DNA of 64,000 bases from Neospora caninum Liverpool (taxonomy: Eukaryota; Apicomplexa; Conoidasida; Eucoccidiorida; Sarcocystidae), in assembly GCF_000208865.1 (NCBI RefSeq), contig NC_018390.1, forward strand, positions 1,536,790 to 1,600,789. The letters run 5' to 3'. This document shows positions 46,824 to 60,400 of this stretch, one piece after another; the first letter of the stretch is position 1; each line of letters begins with the position of its first letter. The notes beneath the pieces are model-generated. The model was given only the letters and a program-made list of their open reading frames with translations. It was not told where the DNA came from and ran no database searches. The position numbers and the translations under genes are program-made.

Positions 46824-48410
46824 GCGCTGATCTCTTACCTCGAGAATGCGCTTCGTCACACAAGCCAGAGAGCCGGAACGTGCGGAGCTGGTGTGTCCGA
46901 CCGACTACCCTGAGGAGCGCCGGGGAAGACCGCAGACGACTCGGACCGACTCCGTGCGGGTCTGCTGTGTGGGTTCTCCAAGATTCTGTAGGCGAGGTAC
47001 AAGAATTTGGACCGCGGCGCAAGTCCTGAGCGTTTTCAATCCAACTGTGACACGAGCGAGCGGTGTCGACCGGCTGGCTGAGTGGAGAAGGGGGGGCGAA
47101 CACAGTTCGTTTCTTTCGACGCCTTCCCAAGTTCTTCGTTTCTTGCTCATAGAGCCGAGAGCTGCGACTCAGGGCGTTTCACGGGTCTTCTGTTTATTTA
47201 ATCCCCGTGTGCGGCTGCGCAGCCGCATAGACGCAGCAGGGAGAGAATGATTTGAAGGTTTTCCGTGCACTATTTCTCAGCCCGGTCGCCGCGAAGCTAC
47301 GCGCCACATCCCGGCACGAAACAAGGCTTTCCCTGCTTTGCGAGCGCCTGTCCCCGTGCTCCTCATGGGTTTTTTTGGGGTGAAACGGACGCGAGTCCAA
47401 ACCGTTGGAAGAGGCATCGTCTAGGCGCGACGAGATCCCAATTTCGCGGTTATGCTTTGCGGAGCGGCAAAGAGGTTCTGAAAGCTGCTTGGCTTCGCTT
47501 TCTGGCGTTGCGGCGGCGTCCAGGTCTGCAACGCTCATGTTGCTCGCGTGAGATTTTTCGACGAGATGCAAAGATGAGTAGCCACGGCTTCAGTGAGCGG
47601 AGCATCTACGGCCAGAAACCGGGGACGTTTCTGAACGGGAGAGTCCGGAGCGGAAGGCTCGTGTCCCGGAAGCTTCAGGGGATTCGTGTGAAGGGAGAAG
47701 CCGCGCGGTGCTATATGCGGTATCCTCCGTAGTTTCGAGGGCGTCGAACCCGATGGCCTTTGCTGCTGGTTCGAAAGGGGGTCGGCTGATAAATGAAAGT
47801 AGTACTTCCCGGCGGTTCTTGACATTTTAGTAAGAGAGTCCGCTTCGAGAGATACACCGGATTTGCTTTGTGACCGCAAGTGTTCACCTACCGAGTATCA
47901 GGACAATCCCCGGCGTCTTGGCAATTCTCCGCCACGGCACACCTTTTAACCGCGCAGGAATCTTGAGTCACAACGCCTACTCCAGTGTACGCAGTGCAGC
48001 GGGGCATCGGGCGCGCACCGATAATATAAACGCTTCAGCCATGTTCTGCCGAGGGTGGCATCTCTTCTGCGTAAGACCGTAGAATAGACAACTACGGCGC
48101 TTTGTGGGAGGCAAATGGCAAGAACTGGTCCTGGGGCTGAAGCCACCATTCGGACTTGTGTCCAGCGGAAAGTACCACATCACCGGTGTTAGCAGGGAAC
48201 AGACGAAAAACACTCCGCACACGATTTGCGAAAACACGGAAAATCGACCCCACAGACACTGGTAATTCCAGTCCCTTCGGTTTGCAGTGTCTGGTGTAGG
48301 CACGTTCGTGCATTATGTTCTCGCTTCTTTGCTGCGGTCCACACCTGGCTCATGTCGAGTTGTCAGAGTCTATCCTAGAACGGCGAAGCCCCGTCGATCG
48401 CCTTTACCAC
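46824..48410. other. Convergent 3' spacer between the OSBP-like and THADA-like genes
   Basis: Both flanking genes terminate here, so the 1.6 kb should contain their 3' UTRs. The open frames on both strands are short and carry no recognisable family, so I call no gene. Confidence 0.5.
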
Positions 48411-51400
48411 TCAGACTGCGCCACAGCGTAGTTCTGCGCCGTCCCGTTTCAAACCCGGCAGCAAAAACAAGAGCGTTTCTACCAAACTGCTCGCCGCCTC
48501 GATGGCATTTGGTCTCTTTGCGTTCACTCGTGTACCTCCACGGTCGAGAGTTAACGCGTCCCGGACCCCTGTCCCTGGCAGCTCCGGGGCCTCGACGTAA
48601 CGTTCTCCCGTTTCGTGGCCGACTGGCGATTCGCGCTGTGAACACTGCGGGGCCGATACGTTCCTCCCACCTGTGGCGAGGCCGTCACGAGAGCTTTGCG
48701 GGTTTCCCACACATTTGGCAGCGCTGCCTTTTGCGAGAGCTGACTGTACCGCATCGACTAATGCGAGAAGCCGATGGGAGAGCGCCACCAACACCCAGTG
48801 CGCCGGGCTGCCTGTTTCGGTCGTCTTCAGTTTCGCGTCTAGACGCCGAATCCACCGACAGAGGACTTCGAGTTTTGTCCTCAAGCAAGGCTGGTTCGGA
48901 GCTGGAGCACCGGCGCTGTCAGACGGCCCTTGCGAAGTTGTGCACCGCGCCTTTGCCTCGCCCATTCCTCCTGGACCGCCTTCGACGGAGGCGTTCCCTA
49001 ACGCTTCGGGACTCACTGCAACTGCGGCAGGCAGAAGAATCAATAGGAGGCTCGCCTTCAAGAGAGCGCCGTACACCGGCTGAAACAAGGTCTGCTGGGT
49101 ACAGTGCGGATTCCCAAGGCAGACTGGATCCGATTCGCCGCTTGCATCGACAACAGCCTGCGCACACCGGCGCCCGCCAGCTGCGTTATCCGCGGCACAG
49201 TCTGCCTGGTGTCTGAATGAATGCGGCAGTTGTGCCTCTTGGTTCACTTGATACTCCCTCATTCGAAGCAGGCCATTTGATCTTTCGTCTCCAGTTTGCC
49301 GCTCCCGCATGCTACACTCTGGGTTCGCCGATGATCCGGCGCCCAACGCGAAGCAGGCGTCTCCCTGAGTACACGGCACACCCAACCGGATGATTTAACC
49401 TGACCGTACACAGGAGGATCTACATACTTCACCGCCTTATAAGCGGACACCGCGTCGATTCCCCTGGTCCGCCGTCGCCACAATGCCTCGCCAGACAAGT
49501 GAAACTGTCTACGTTCGCCACACCATTTGAGCAGCGGCTTCGTGGGAGACACCAAACACGAATATCCAGCTACCGAGCTTGGGCACCGGAGCAGTTGTTG
49601 CGACGCGGCAGCGATATCGGCAAACGCAGAAGGCGTGAGAGCCTGTAGCGCGTTATCAGCCACCACAACCGGGCACAGTCTCACGAAAACGGCACACAGA
49701 GCCCTGCTCAGTTGCAGCCGAGGTACAGGATCCGACCTAAGTCTCGGTCAGGCGCAGTCTAACCTTTTACAGTGTCTCCCAGCTGCGGCCGGTGCATGTG
49801 TGCCCGTCTCCCTTGACCGTAGCTGACGCTGGGAGCGAGTCGACTGGGGAATTTCAGACCGCGAAACGGAAGCACTGGATACACCCATACACCGCTCTGC
49901 TGCAGGGATTCCTGAAACAGCACTTACCCACACAAGTCGCTGGACCGTCACCTCATCCAAGCAGATGCACACGTCCTCGACCTCGCCGGCCACCTTCGTA
50001 ACTTCATTCGCAAGAAATGCAAAGCCCATGACTGTTTGATACTCGGTGACGGAATATGCTTGCTTCTCCGCCTCGGGAGGCTGCTGACGCATTGCGTAGG
50101 CATCGGCCTTCTGATTGACAGACCCCGGAGTTGAGTTGGAGCTTGCACGGCACTCGAGCAAGAAGGGTACACTTCCCTTCCCTTCCGCCGCTCGAGACGC
50201 GCTGAGGGCCACCGCCACTGCAACATCAGAATCCCCTCCAGATGGGGAACAGCAGCTTGTGGATAGAGGGTTGCAGGGAGACGACAGCGCGCGATCCGCG
50301 AAGAGCATCAGGAGATTTCTGGCCGCCGACTGCCCAATGAGGACTTCCTCGGTGTAAAGGTTTGCAGGCTCCTCATCGAACAGAGGCCGAGCCCTGGCGC
50401 GTCGGTCTTGCTGTCCCTGTTGGAGGCCCCTGGCGGCGCAAGTGCTTCCCCGAGCGCTCAAGTGAATGGACAGCTGGTCTGCGCAAAACTCGCGAATGGA
50501 TGGTGCAGCCTCACAGATGGACCTCCAGAGCTTGTTGGCAACTACGTTAAGGGGGAAAAGCTGCAACAAGAGAAGGAAAACGCACAGCTTGCTCGGAATG
50601 GCGGCGCCTCTCGCATTAACACCTTTCGACATGGCGAACGCCGCAAACGAAAACTCAGAGTGTCTAAACACACGCAGTTGGTCACCCACTGGAGGTGCGA
50701 GGCAACGTTGAACGGAGACCCCGAGTCCCTGGTAGAAAATGCCACCATCGACATTCATCGCTGCTTCGGGCGCTGTGCCCTATATACCGAGCAGGGCTGT
50801 ACGCCCTCGGGGAGCATGCGGCTCTGCCGCCAGCTCCACGGAACTCCACGGCAGACGGCTGTGTGGGAACAACGAGGGTGCATTCAAAGTTCACAAACGA
50901 ATCTGACAGCTGCAGCGCAGTCTAGGACGCCTGGCCGCAGTCAACGTAAAACGACTCGCGGCCGGCGCCTCCACTTTCTGTCCTGACAAACCGCACCTAC
51001 GTGTTGCAAGATCCGACTGTCGAGCCACCTCACTCACCTTAACCATCACATCGAGCAGAAGTTGCAGGAGGACTGAGCTGTCCACACCGCGTGGTGGCAT
51101 TTGACTGCAGACTGCCGACCGGAGCGCTGAGACCACCAGATGTGCTCGGAGATCGCCGAGACCGGATCCACTTCTCCCTGCGTTTTCTCCAGCTCGCGCA
51201 CGCGCGACAAGAGAGTCTGCCAAACTGCTGCATGCCTCGGTGCACGCTTCAATTGCTTCGGCCCGAACAACTGGTTCGCCATCCTGCACACACGCGTGAG
51301 ACATCAAAAACCGTTGGCGGCTCGGTCACAGGCCTCTTATCTTCACAGACCTCGTCGCCTCCGACGTCCCAAGCCAGCTGAAGTCCGCGACGTTTGCAGC

Positions 51401-54400
51401 TGCCGCAACCAGAGCTAATTTCCCAGGAGCACGCGGGCTGGCCGCCGCGCGACCGCGGAGACGCACCGACCTGCAGAAGCGTCATCATGGCGTCCCAGAT
51501 CTGCAAGGCTTCCTCGAAGCGAGTCGCGCCGCTTGGGTCAGACGCTCCCACGCCGCCGTGCGACTGTTGGTGGCTGCTCCTTTCAGACTGAGACAACGGC
51601 GCTCGACCGTCAGAGAGGCAACAGTCGGGAAACGAAGCTTCGGACGTCGCTTGCCAGGCGGGAACGGGAAGCCCGACGATGCCGAGGGCCTAACAGACGC
51701 ACGAAAGCGACACGACACAACCCAGAAAATTGGCGAGAGCGCCGCAGCGCGCGAGAGTCAACGGCTCCAAGTGTTCGAGGAGAATCGGAGTCAGGACCAC
51801 CACGGTTTGCCGCCCGTTCTATTGACGCGTTTCGGGGCGAACCCACAACGGCAGGGTTTGTCAACGGGGGCCAGCTACCCGCCCTACCTTCGTTTGCTGC
51901 CCCGAATGAAAACGCGTGTTTGTCTCAAAAAACGTTCGCAGTCTTCGTGAGGGCCAGGAAATACAGCCATGCAAGGCCTCTAGGCGTGCGTGCATGCGAA
52001 GGCCCTTCACGAGCGCGCCATCAATCGTACCTGAACCGCTGCTCGTCTGAGAGTCACTTCTGCTTCAGGGCAACTGCATGCCACCAGGCAAGCTGTCCAG
52101 GCATTGGTCAGCTCACGAAACTCCTGTCTCGTCTGAACACCACTTCTGTCGCTTCCTCTCGCGTCCTCCGCGCGTCGGCGACTGTTCGAGCTCAGCACTG
52201 CAGCTCCAAAAAGGAGAAAGCCCTTGCGCACGGGCGCACTGTGGGGGTAGGTGCGGACGAGTTTCACTGCCTCTTTGGCAACGTCCTCAGGTAGAGGCCA
52301 CAGGCCTGCCAAAGGTCCCCCCTCGCTCACACATTGACCCACGTGGTTTGCCTCTTTGACGTTCTCGTGCTTGTTCGCAGCGATCAGCATTTGAGCAAGA
52401 AGGGCCAGTAACCTCAGAGCCTCGGCCCGCAGAGCAGAAGAGAAGCCGCTCTGAATTCTGCTCCGACTGAACATACACGTCGGATCTTCTGGATCTCGCG
52501 TGCTCGCCTGTGCACTGTCCTGCTTGACCCCGCTGTTGGCGTCGCTTCCAGAACTGCTGCCGAACGCACCCTCAAGGTCTCCACAGGGTTCCCTGTCGGA
52601 CTGCGCACGCCTCCCCGTGGTGCAAAACGCGCCGCCGACGGCTTGCCACAGGAGCTGAAGCCCCAACCGAAGGTCAGATGCCGCGCATGCGAAAGCACCC
52701 TTTGCACCGACAGCGAGCGGTGACGCGCACATCCTTCCTTTCTTCAGACGCTTGCGACAACATCGAAGAGCTTGTTCTATCACCTGTGCATGCAGCTCGA
52801 GGCCCTGAACGAGGTGAAGAAGCACTGCACCAGCCGCGAGTCGCACCCCTGCCGCAGCGGGGCCGGGGGTCAACATCGCCGCGTCCACCAAGCCGCACAC
52901 AGCCACGGTTTGCAGGGGAACAGCCAAGGCAGTTCGCCATGAGGCTCCAGCACGCAAAGAGTTACTGGACGCTGCCCTTGCGCGTGAAGCGTCTACGCCG
53001 CCCAGGCGACACAACAGACAGTGCCGTGACCCATCGCAAGACGGCTGGGTTTTTTCCAGGCGAATCTCTGTGATCGACCCGCGACCCATGAGAAGGCGCT
53101 CCAGAGATACGCCGTTGAAAGATGGGACGCCGCAGCGGCTGTAAGCCCGAGCGAAGCACGGCGGCAGATAGCGGCACGCGCACGCGACGACACTTCCGGC
53201 TGCCTCGAGTGCGTCGCCCATTCTTGTCGGTGCGTCCGTGCAGCCGCGAACTGCGCCGTACCCAGACAGAGACCCCGCAGCTTCCGCTTCCAAGCCGTCG
53301 CTGCCAGTGGAGCCGTCACACGCTCTTCTACGCGAAGCTCCCGATCCACCTGCCGCCTCAGATGAAGCCTCGGCGACTGTTGCCAGGTGGATGGCCAGGG
53401 CCTGAACAGCTTGGAGGCCGAGCAAGCGGTTCAGAGGAGCTGGGGCATGCGAACAGATGCGTTGCATGCAACGCAGAAAGTCAGAGGCAAAGGCGGAAGC
53501 GTCAATCGAGCGCGCGGCTCGAGGTGCGTCGTCGCCGACTTTGCGGGACACCCCGCCCCCACTGGCGGCGGCCGCTAAGGCCTCTCGGCCAGCTTCGTTT
53601 TCGTGTCTGTGGACGGCCGCGTGCACGCCAACAGGGTTTCGCGCAGTCTGCTCGAGCCAGGCAGCGACTTCTGGCCGCTGAAGGAGCTCAAGCGACAGAA
53701 GCAGCAACCCGCAGGTCGTGTTACTGGTTGCGTGGCTGTGGGCTGCACTGAGGGCAGCAGCCTGGAGACCTAGCAGCAGAGCCTGTGGCCCCTGGAGGCG
53801 CGCCTCTTGCATGGCGTAGTTCGCGAGAGCCCGCGCCGCGAGCAGTCGCGTGTGGAAATGTGCGCCGGTTAGATGGGTTCGCAGAGCCGTTAAGAGTCGC
53901 AACAGCCACATGGGAGACGAAGGCAGGCCGGCCGAGGACGAAGCTTGGGCGCCACGTCCGTAGACAGGGCCGTCAGTTTCGTTGCTGTCATCGACTGAGG
54001 TGCACGGAGCCTCAGACGAGAGCAGGGACGCGAGACGCGGGCCCTCGCTAACAGCAGATGCGAAATCCAGTCGAGAGACAAGCAAGAGGACTGCAACTAG
54101 GGCGCCTTGATCCTCATCGCCCTCTTGCGCCCGGCTCTCATGCGCTTCATCAAGGTCTCGGTCAGAAGTCTGGATCCTTTTCTGGCCTGGAGTTTTGCCA
54201 TTGACTTCCTCCCCCGTAGTCTGTTCTCCCGGCCCTTGGATGGCACCACGCGTCGCAGTCGAAGGAGCTGCAGAGGCCAGCGGGCTATTGGAGCCGCTGC
54301 CCTTCGTCCGTGCGCTTCCTTCCCCCTGGGCACGACAGTGTTCACCCTCGACATCCACAAAGTACGTCCAAGGATGCCTGGGGTTGACGGCGCCCTGGAG

Positions 54401-57400
54401 CGTCCGCAACAGGATGGGAAGGACGCCTGCCGACTGCAGGAAAGGCAAGTCGATCTGAGCTTCCGCCAGGGACGGATTCAGAGAGGATCGCTGCTGGGCT
54501 CCAGAGCAGAAGGAGTACAGAGGAAAGGTCGGCACGTGGAGAGACTGCAGAGGCACAGAGAGACACGGAAACGCCCCCGCGCCTCAACATAGGCCCCCAG
54601 TCCCGCCCGCATATGGAGATACACACGCGTGTCCAGCTGGAAAGGTGGTGTGAGCAGAGCATCGTCACGCAGGGAGACACGCGCTAGAAAAAGCATTAAA
54701 GTGTAGACCAACACAAAACGACTAGCAGGAAAAAAGACTGCCGGTGGGACCCATGGCAGTCGCGTGTGCTGGTCCGGGCCGTCCAGTTGATACACTTGCC
54801 GTCTCGCCGCAGTGTGCACTGTCTGCCGCAACGTTCGCTGACTGCTCTGTTCTCACGACGAAAACGCGCGACTGAGCGCCCTACATCGTTATCTTTGCCG
54901 GCCAGGCGCTTCACAGAGGCGACGAGAAGCAATGTTGCGGCGTTGCGCAGGGGGAAGTACGAGGTCGAGTTACTGCTCCGCACCGCCGCTGCCAAAGCCA
55001 GCGCTGGCAACGGAGCACCATTTCCGACGAGAGTTCCGTTGCCCTTGATTCCCGCGTTTCGATTCGCCATCTCCTTTTCGTCGACGTGTCTCCCTCTCGC
55101 TTCGTCGGCTGCAGCGTCGCCGCTATCCGTGGACGCCCCACCAGCTGCTAATTGATTCCTATCGAAAGGTGGGATCTCAGTCCTTTGATTGGCTTCTAGG
55201 GCAGCTATTGCTTCTTCAGGGGGAAGCAGGGAAACGCATGCGATCGAGCAGGAAAGGGCGCCGCTCCGGATCACAGCCCGAACCACGTTGAGGCAATGAG
55301 CACGATGTGCATACGCTGAGATTTCCAAACGCATCGCCACAGACACAAAAAACGAGCCTTCTCCCTAGTCACTCGAGATGCGTGTCAGATAGCGCTCGTC
55401 CACGCACAGTGCAACCGTTGCTCGAGGCCGAAGTCTTCTCGACCGTAAATGATGATGGCAATCCACGCCTCTGGAGAATGTGCCCTCAGGGCCCCGCCTG
55501 CACAAGTGCTGCTCACCTAAACGTCGTCCCCTGTGGCAGAAGCAACATGCCTACGGGGGCAAACCGTTCTCTTCCCCATCCCAGCTCCAACCCTCCCGAT
55601 CAAGGCGTGGCAGCACACGCAGCCATCGGCAGTTGTGTCGGCTCCTCGCCAACTGCCGAAAGGACTCACCTTCTTCGATGGACGGAAAGAAGCTGTCAAA
55701 GCGCCCCTCCGCAAGCGGGAGAAGGATCGACATCGCATGCTGCAGAAGCGGGCATCTGTCCCCGCCTCGGAGTGTGCTGTCTGCGCTCGCAGCCTCACCT
55801 GCATAGATTACAGACACACACAGGAACGGAGACAGCAAAAGGAACAGTGCAATCAGACTCGCTCACGCGCCTGCATCTGACAGGCACGGTCTCTCTTGTT
55901 GGCCTCTCCTCCCTTCGTCGACCTGCCGACGCTTCTCGACACCTGCTTGGTCCCGAGACGTTCACGCTGTGCGGCCGACTGCCGGGCTGCGTCTGACTAG
56001 GTCCGGTCGAAGGCAAATTTTAAAATAAGGAACTCTGCCCAAGCATCCTCCGTACAAAGCCGGCATTAAGAACATAACGATCATAGCTAGACCATGCATG
56101 AACAAACTCAGAGTGGAGACGAAGCCTTTTGGCGACTGCACCCAACATCCGGGGGCCCACTGGCAATTCCCAAACAGACCCCAGGGCTTCGGAATCATGT
56201 CTAACCAAAAACCGGGAGACTCCTAAGGTGGAACCAGTAGACTTCCGAGCTCACGCATTCGCTAGGCGAGCGAGCGACATCACTGAGACTCGACGCCTCT
56301 GTCTCACCTGCCAAAACTGCTACAAACGCCAGGCCGAGACTCGCACTCTTCCTCAACGGAGGCGGCAGGGAGGCAGCGCACACGTCGCCCTCCGAAGCAA
56401 TCGGCACAGACGCCACCAAGTCTGTGGAGCCGCCTCGAATCTCCGCTGACGTCCCGGCTGGTGATGCGGATTTGAAGGCCTCATTCTGAGGTCCGGCGAG
56501 GGATGGAGGAAGCAGGAGAAGCAGCAGGCTGTGGACCCACGTGCGAGGCAGAGCTTGCATGTCCTTGTGAGCTGAACACAGAAGCCTTCGACTGAGACCA
56601 GCTAAAGAGTCGAACAGACTGTTCATGGCGCCTGAACGCAGGAAAGAGCCCCAGGCAAGTCTGGCAAAGTTCCTCCATACGCGACAGCCAAGCCTGCTGG
56701 CACGGGAGCAGTCCTATTCGGCTCTTCCCAGACACAGCAGGTAGGCACCAAAATCGCCAAGCGGAACCAGAATGCTGCACAGGCTGGCCGACCAACCAGA
56801 CTTGAAATGAAGAAACGTTTTTACAGGCCTTGAAGCGCAGATGTACGTGTAATACGAAGATACGTCGTACAGCCAGAGACAACGGGCAAATCGGCCACGC
56901 ACGCCTGACACGACCAAAGCACTGGAGGCTCCAGGTGACCTGCGTTTCAAAGGATTATGCAGAGCCCGGTCTTCCCTTCCTTCGCCGTTTCCGGTCAATG
57001 CAAAAGGCACTCACCAAGGTGACGACAGCAAAGTAGGAAGTGAAGCAACCGACGCCCGATGGCGTTCATCTCGGCAACAGTCACAATCGCATTTGCTGTC
57101 CGGGAAGTCTGGAGAGCACCTCGTTGAGCAGCCTGGGAAGTCCCCCTGGATACGACAGCCGTCTTTCCAGGGTGAAGGCCATCCGGGCACAACTCGGTTT
57201 GTGCAGCCTTCTGGCTGTTCGCCGCTGTAGCATCCTCTGTCTCTGTATGTTGCCCTCGGTCACTACGCAGCTCGTCCCCCGGTGGTTCCTCTGCTGCTTC
57301 AAAAGGTACCCAGTCGAGAAGCGCAGAGAGACAGGATGCCGCCGCCTTGACCGTGACCCATCCCCGGACGGCTAGCAGCGTCTCTGCTGTCTCTTCTTCG

Positions 57401-60400
57401 TCTTCCGCCTCCCCATCCGGCATTTCCATGTGTCCTCCGTCCTCTGCTGGCCGCCGCACAAGAAGCGGATGGCCTCTGCAGTCGACGTTGAAAGTTTGTT
57501 TCTCGCTCGGCCTCTTCTGGTGGGGCTCCTGTTGGCCTGACTGCTGCCACACAGCATTCAGCATGACGCTGTCTGTGCCCTCAGCAATCACACAAAACAT
57601 GCTGCTGCACGCATCCATCAGCAACCGCAGAAGGCGGGTAACCACCATCCGCCACGCACCCCAAACTCGTGCGTCGGTGAGCCTGGCTGATCCCGACTCT
57701 CCAGCGCTGTCTTCTGCTGCGAGAGAGCCCGAACTGCTGCCACTGGAGAGGCCGTCGTTCCCATGGGGGAATCCACTCGTGTTCGTAGGACCGTGGCCGA
57801 GCCTGAGATCCTTGGGATAGTCTGCGGAGGCTTGGATCAAGCTCTGGAGGGGGGGGAGCTCTCGGAACAGTTTCGTGAGGACGACCAGTAAGCCGTGAAT
57901 GCATGCATCCGGTGTATCCGCAGAGAGGCGAGCGTGATGTTCCAGTGCATCGAGCCTCTGCTGAGAAGCGGCTAGGAACACATGGAGCAGACGGAAGAGC
58001 TTCTGCACAAGCGATTCACGGCTGTCGATGAGATCCCGTTGTTGGGGCCCTCCGAAATCCAGCTGGTGGGCCTCCACGCCTTCTAAAGGAGACGGGGCTG
58101 TGCCTCCCCCATTTTGCTGTATCAGTGCGTGACTGAGGACGCTGATTAGGACGTCTGCGCTCAGCGACGCCTCGTTCTGATCCTCTCGGGACATGCAACC
58201 TCTTCTTTCCGCCGGCTGTGGACAGCCCACATCTTCACTGCTATAGGCGAGCTGTTCGGATTGTCGCGGGCGCTTCCAGTCTCTTTCCGTAGCTCCCGAG
58301 CTTCTGGGAGCGGTGCCGAGCGACGGGGTGCGGGCAGCGACTATGTGTCTAAGAGGAACAACAAAGGCCGAGAAGAGTGCGAGTTCCAGCTGCGATGCAC
58401 CCGCAGAGTAATCGCTTTCGCGAATGCTATGGATCAGCACAAGCACATCGACAAAGCAGCTTCGAAGGCAGGGAACGGAGGTCGCGTGTCGAGATGCATG
58501 CCCGTCGAGGTTCGCGCCACGGTCCGAGCCGTCCTCTGTAGAAGCCCGATTCAGTTGCGGCTGCTTCTGCTCCAGCTCGGCCGAGTGCCGCCGTACGGCC
58601 GAGTCTCTTGTTTCGCCTCCGGGAAGCTTCCGTGGCGAAGGCACCAGTGACGGCACTCCCCACTCCAGCTGGCTCCGCGGGAACAGCTTCAAAATCTTCC
58701 GAGCCGCCTCGCTCTGTCTCGGCCACCGACTCGCGAGCATTCCGAGTAACTGAGCCTGCACTGGAGCTGCGTAGAACCCGAGAGCCTCAGCGACTGCGCA
58801 GCCGCCTGCAAACGTTTCACTCGCCGCCAGCTCAGGGCCGGCTGCGCCGAGTTTCTGCCCAGAGTCCAAGCGTCCCTGGCCACCTCGGGCCGCTGCGAGA
58901 GCCGCGTTAGCACAGCTGCTGCCTTTACGGAGGTCACTCGGCGGCTGAGACCCCCACAGCGTGTAGAGGAACAGCAGAAGAGTTGTGCCAGTGTTCTGCC
59001 GATCCGGATGCATGCACGGGAGACACTGGAGAAGGGCACTGCGGTGAAGCCGCTGCAAGAAAACGAGGAACGCGCGAAGGCTGTCGTCCTCTTGTTGCCT
59101 GCGCAAGTGCGCACTTCCCACTTCCTCTGGAGATTCCGAAACAGTCGCAGATCCGCCACGCGTCCGGTCGCCTTCCGGATGGCGGTCCCTGCTTGCGTGG
59201 GGATCGAGAGAGCGCGCGGATCCCTGCAAAGACACCCCGCCAGCGGTCGCCTGCGCCGGCCGGTTCCCTGATGCTTCCCGCGCGCACGCTGGCGCTTGCA
59301 GCAGGAGGCGAAGGTCCTGAGGCGTTCGCTCTATCAGCTGCTTCCTGTACGCGTCGCGAGCGCGCTGCAGAAAGCGCTTGAATGCTTCCGCAAACGCGGC
59401 TTTCGTTGCGCCGGAGGCCTGCCGGCCACTGCCGTGCTCGAGTACGTCGAGAAGCAACTCGAGCTCTATGCGGGCGGGAGGGACGGACGAAAGTCGTGAG
59501 AGCGCCACAACCTTTAAGAGCGCCATGCGCACCTCATCGTCTCCACTCTGGAGCCCATGTTGCAGCCGTTCTCTGCAGATGCGCACAGAAACAACGTTGC
59601 CCTCGAGGTCAACTCCGGAGACGACCAAAGAGCAACTGGCAGCTTGCGGGGCTGTCGGCTCTTGGGTGCCCACCTTGCGGGCGTTCCCCGTGCGTCCTGT
59701 GTCGGGGACAAATGCAGCCGCCCCCTGAGCTTCGTCTGAGCCGCCGCGCAAGCCGCGAATGCCGCTCGCCTCGTGATGCACGCCACGTTGCAGCCGCGGC
59801 GCCGGCTCGCTCCACTCTGCCATGCCCGCCTGTCGCGCGACCTGCAGCAAGACCGCTTCCCCAATACTCCAGGGCAGCTGGTCCGCGCTGGCCTGAAGGC
59901 GCATTCGCCTCGAGCGTTCGCTGCGCTCTTGCCCCTCAGGCTTCTGCGCGTCAGGCGCATCCGTCGAGGGCAGAAGCTCCAGATCGTCTGACAGTTCAGT
60001 CCCGAAGCTTGAGGCGACGCCCTGGACGTCCGTGGGACGAAGCGTCTCGGAGGCACCCGGTCCGAATCGACAACCGGCCAAGTAAAGGAGCTGCAAAATC
60101 GCGGCCAGGCCCTGCGGATCCAGCGCTTGCAGCAGGGGGAAGACTGTCGCTGCCACCTTTTGTGATGCCTCGGGAGAGAGGCGACGGTCAGAGGCAGATG
60201 CTGGGACGGAGAGCGACGCAGAGACCATGGACAAGCTGTTCAGAGACGACGCACGCAACGGCCACGCGGCGGAAGACGGCGCACGATCATCCCTCACTTC
60301 CGTTCGGCGCGACAAGGTTTCCGTCGATCCGAAAGGCAGACTAAACAAGGCGTCGACGAGCAAGGGGTACAAGACCTGGCGAAGTGCTGCCGGCACAGGA

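Noticed and set aside
47735..47790. A tRNA-like B-box (GGTTCGAA) near 47768
   Set aside because: There is no matching A-box or cloverleaf around it on either strand. I also scanned the rest of the window for B-box-like GTTCRANNC motifs and found no foldable tRNA.
56632..57014. A possible frameshift at the first THADA-like junction
   Set aside because: The nearest acceptors to the exon 1 donor gave the wrong phase, but the acceptor after the pyrimidine-rich CTCTTTCCTGCGTTCAG at 56632 joins in phase and restores the family sequence CCRHLGAM.
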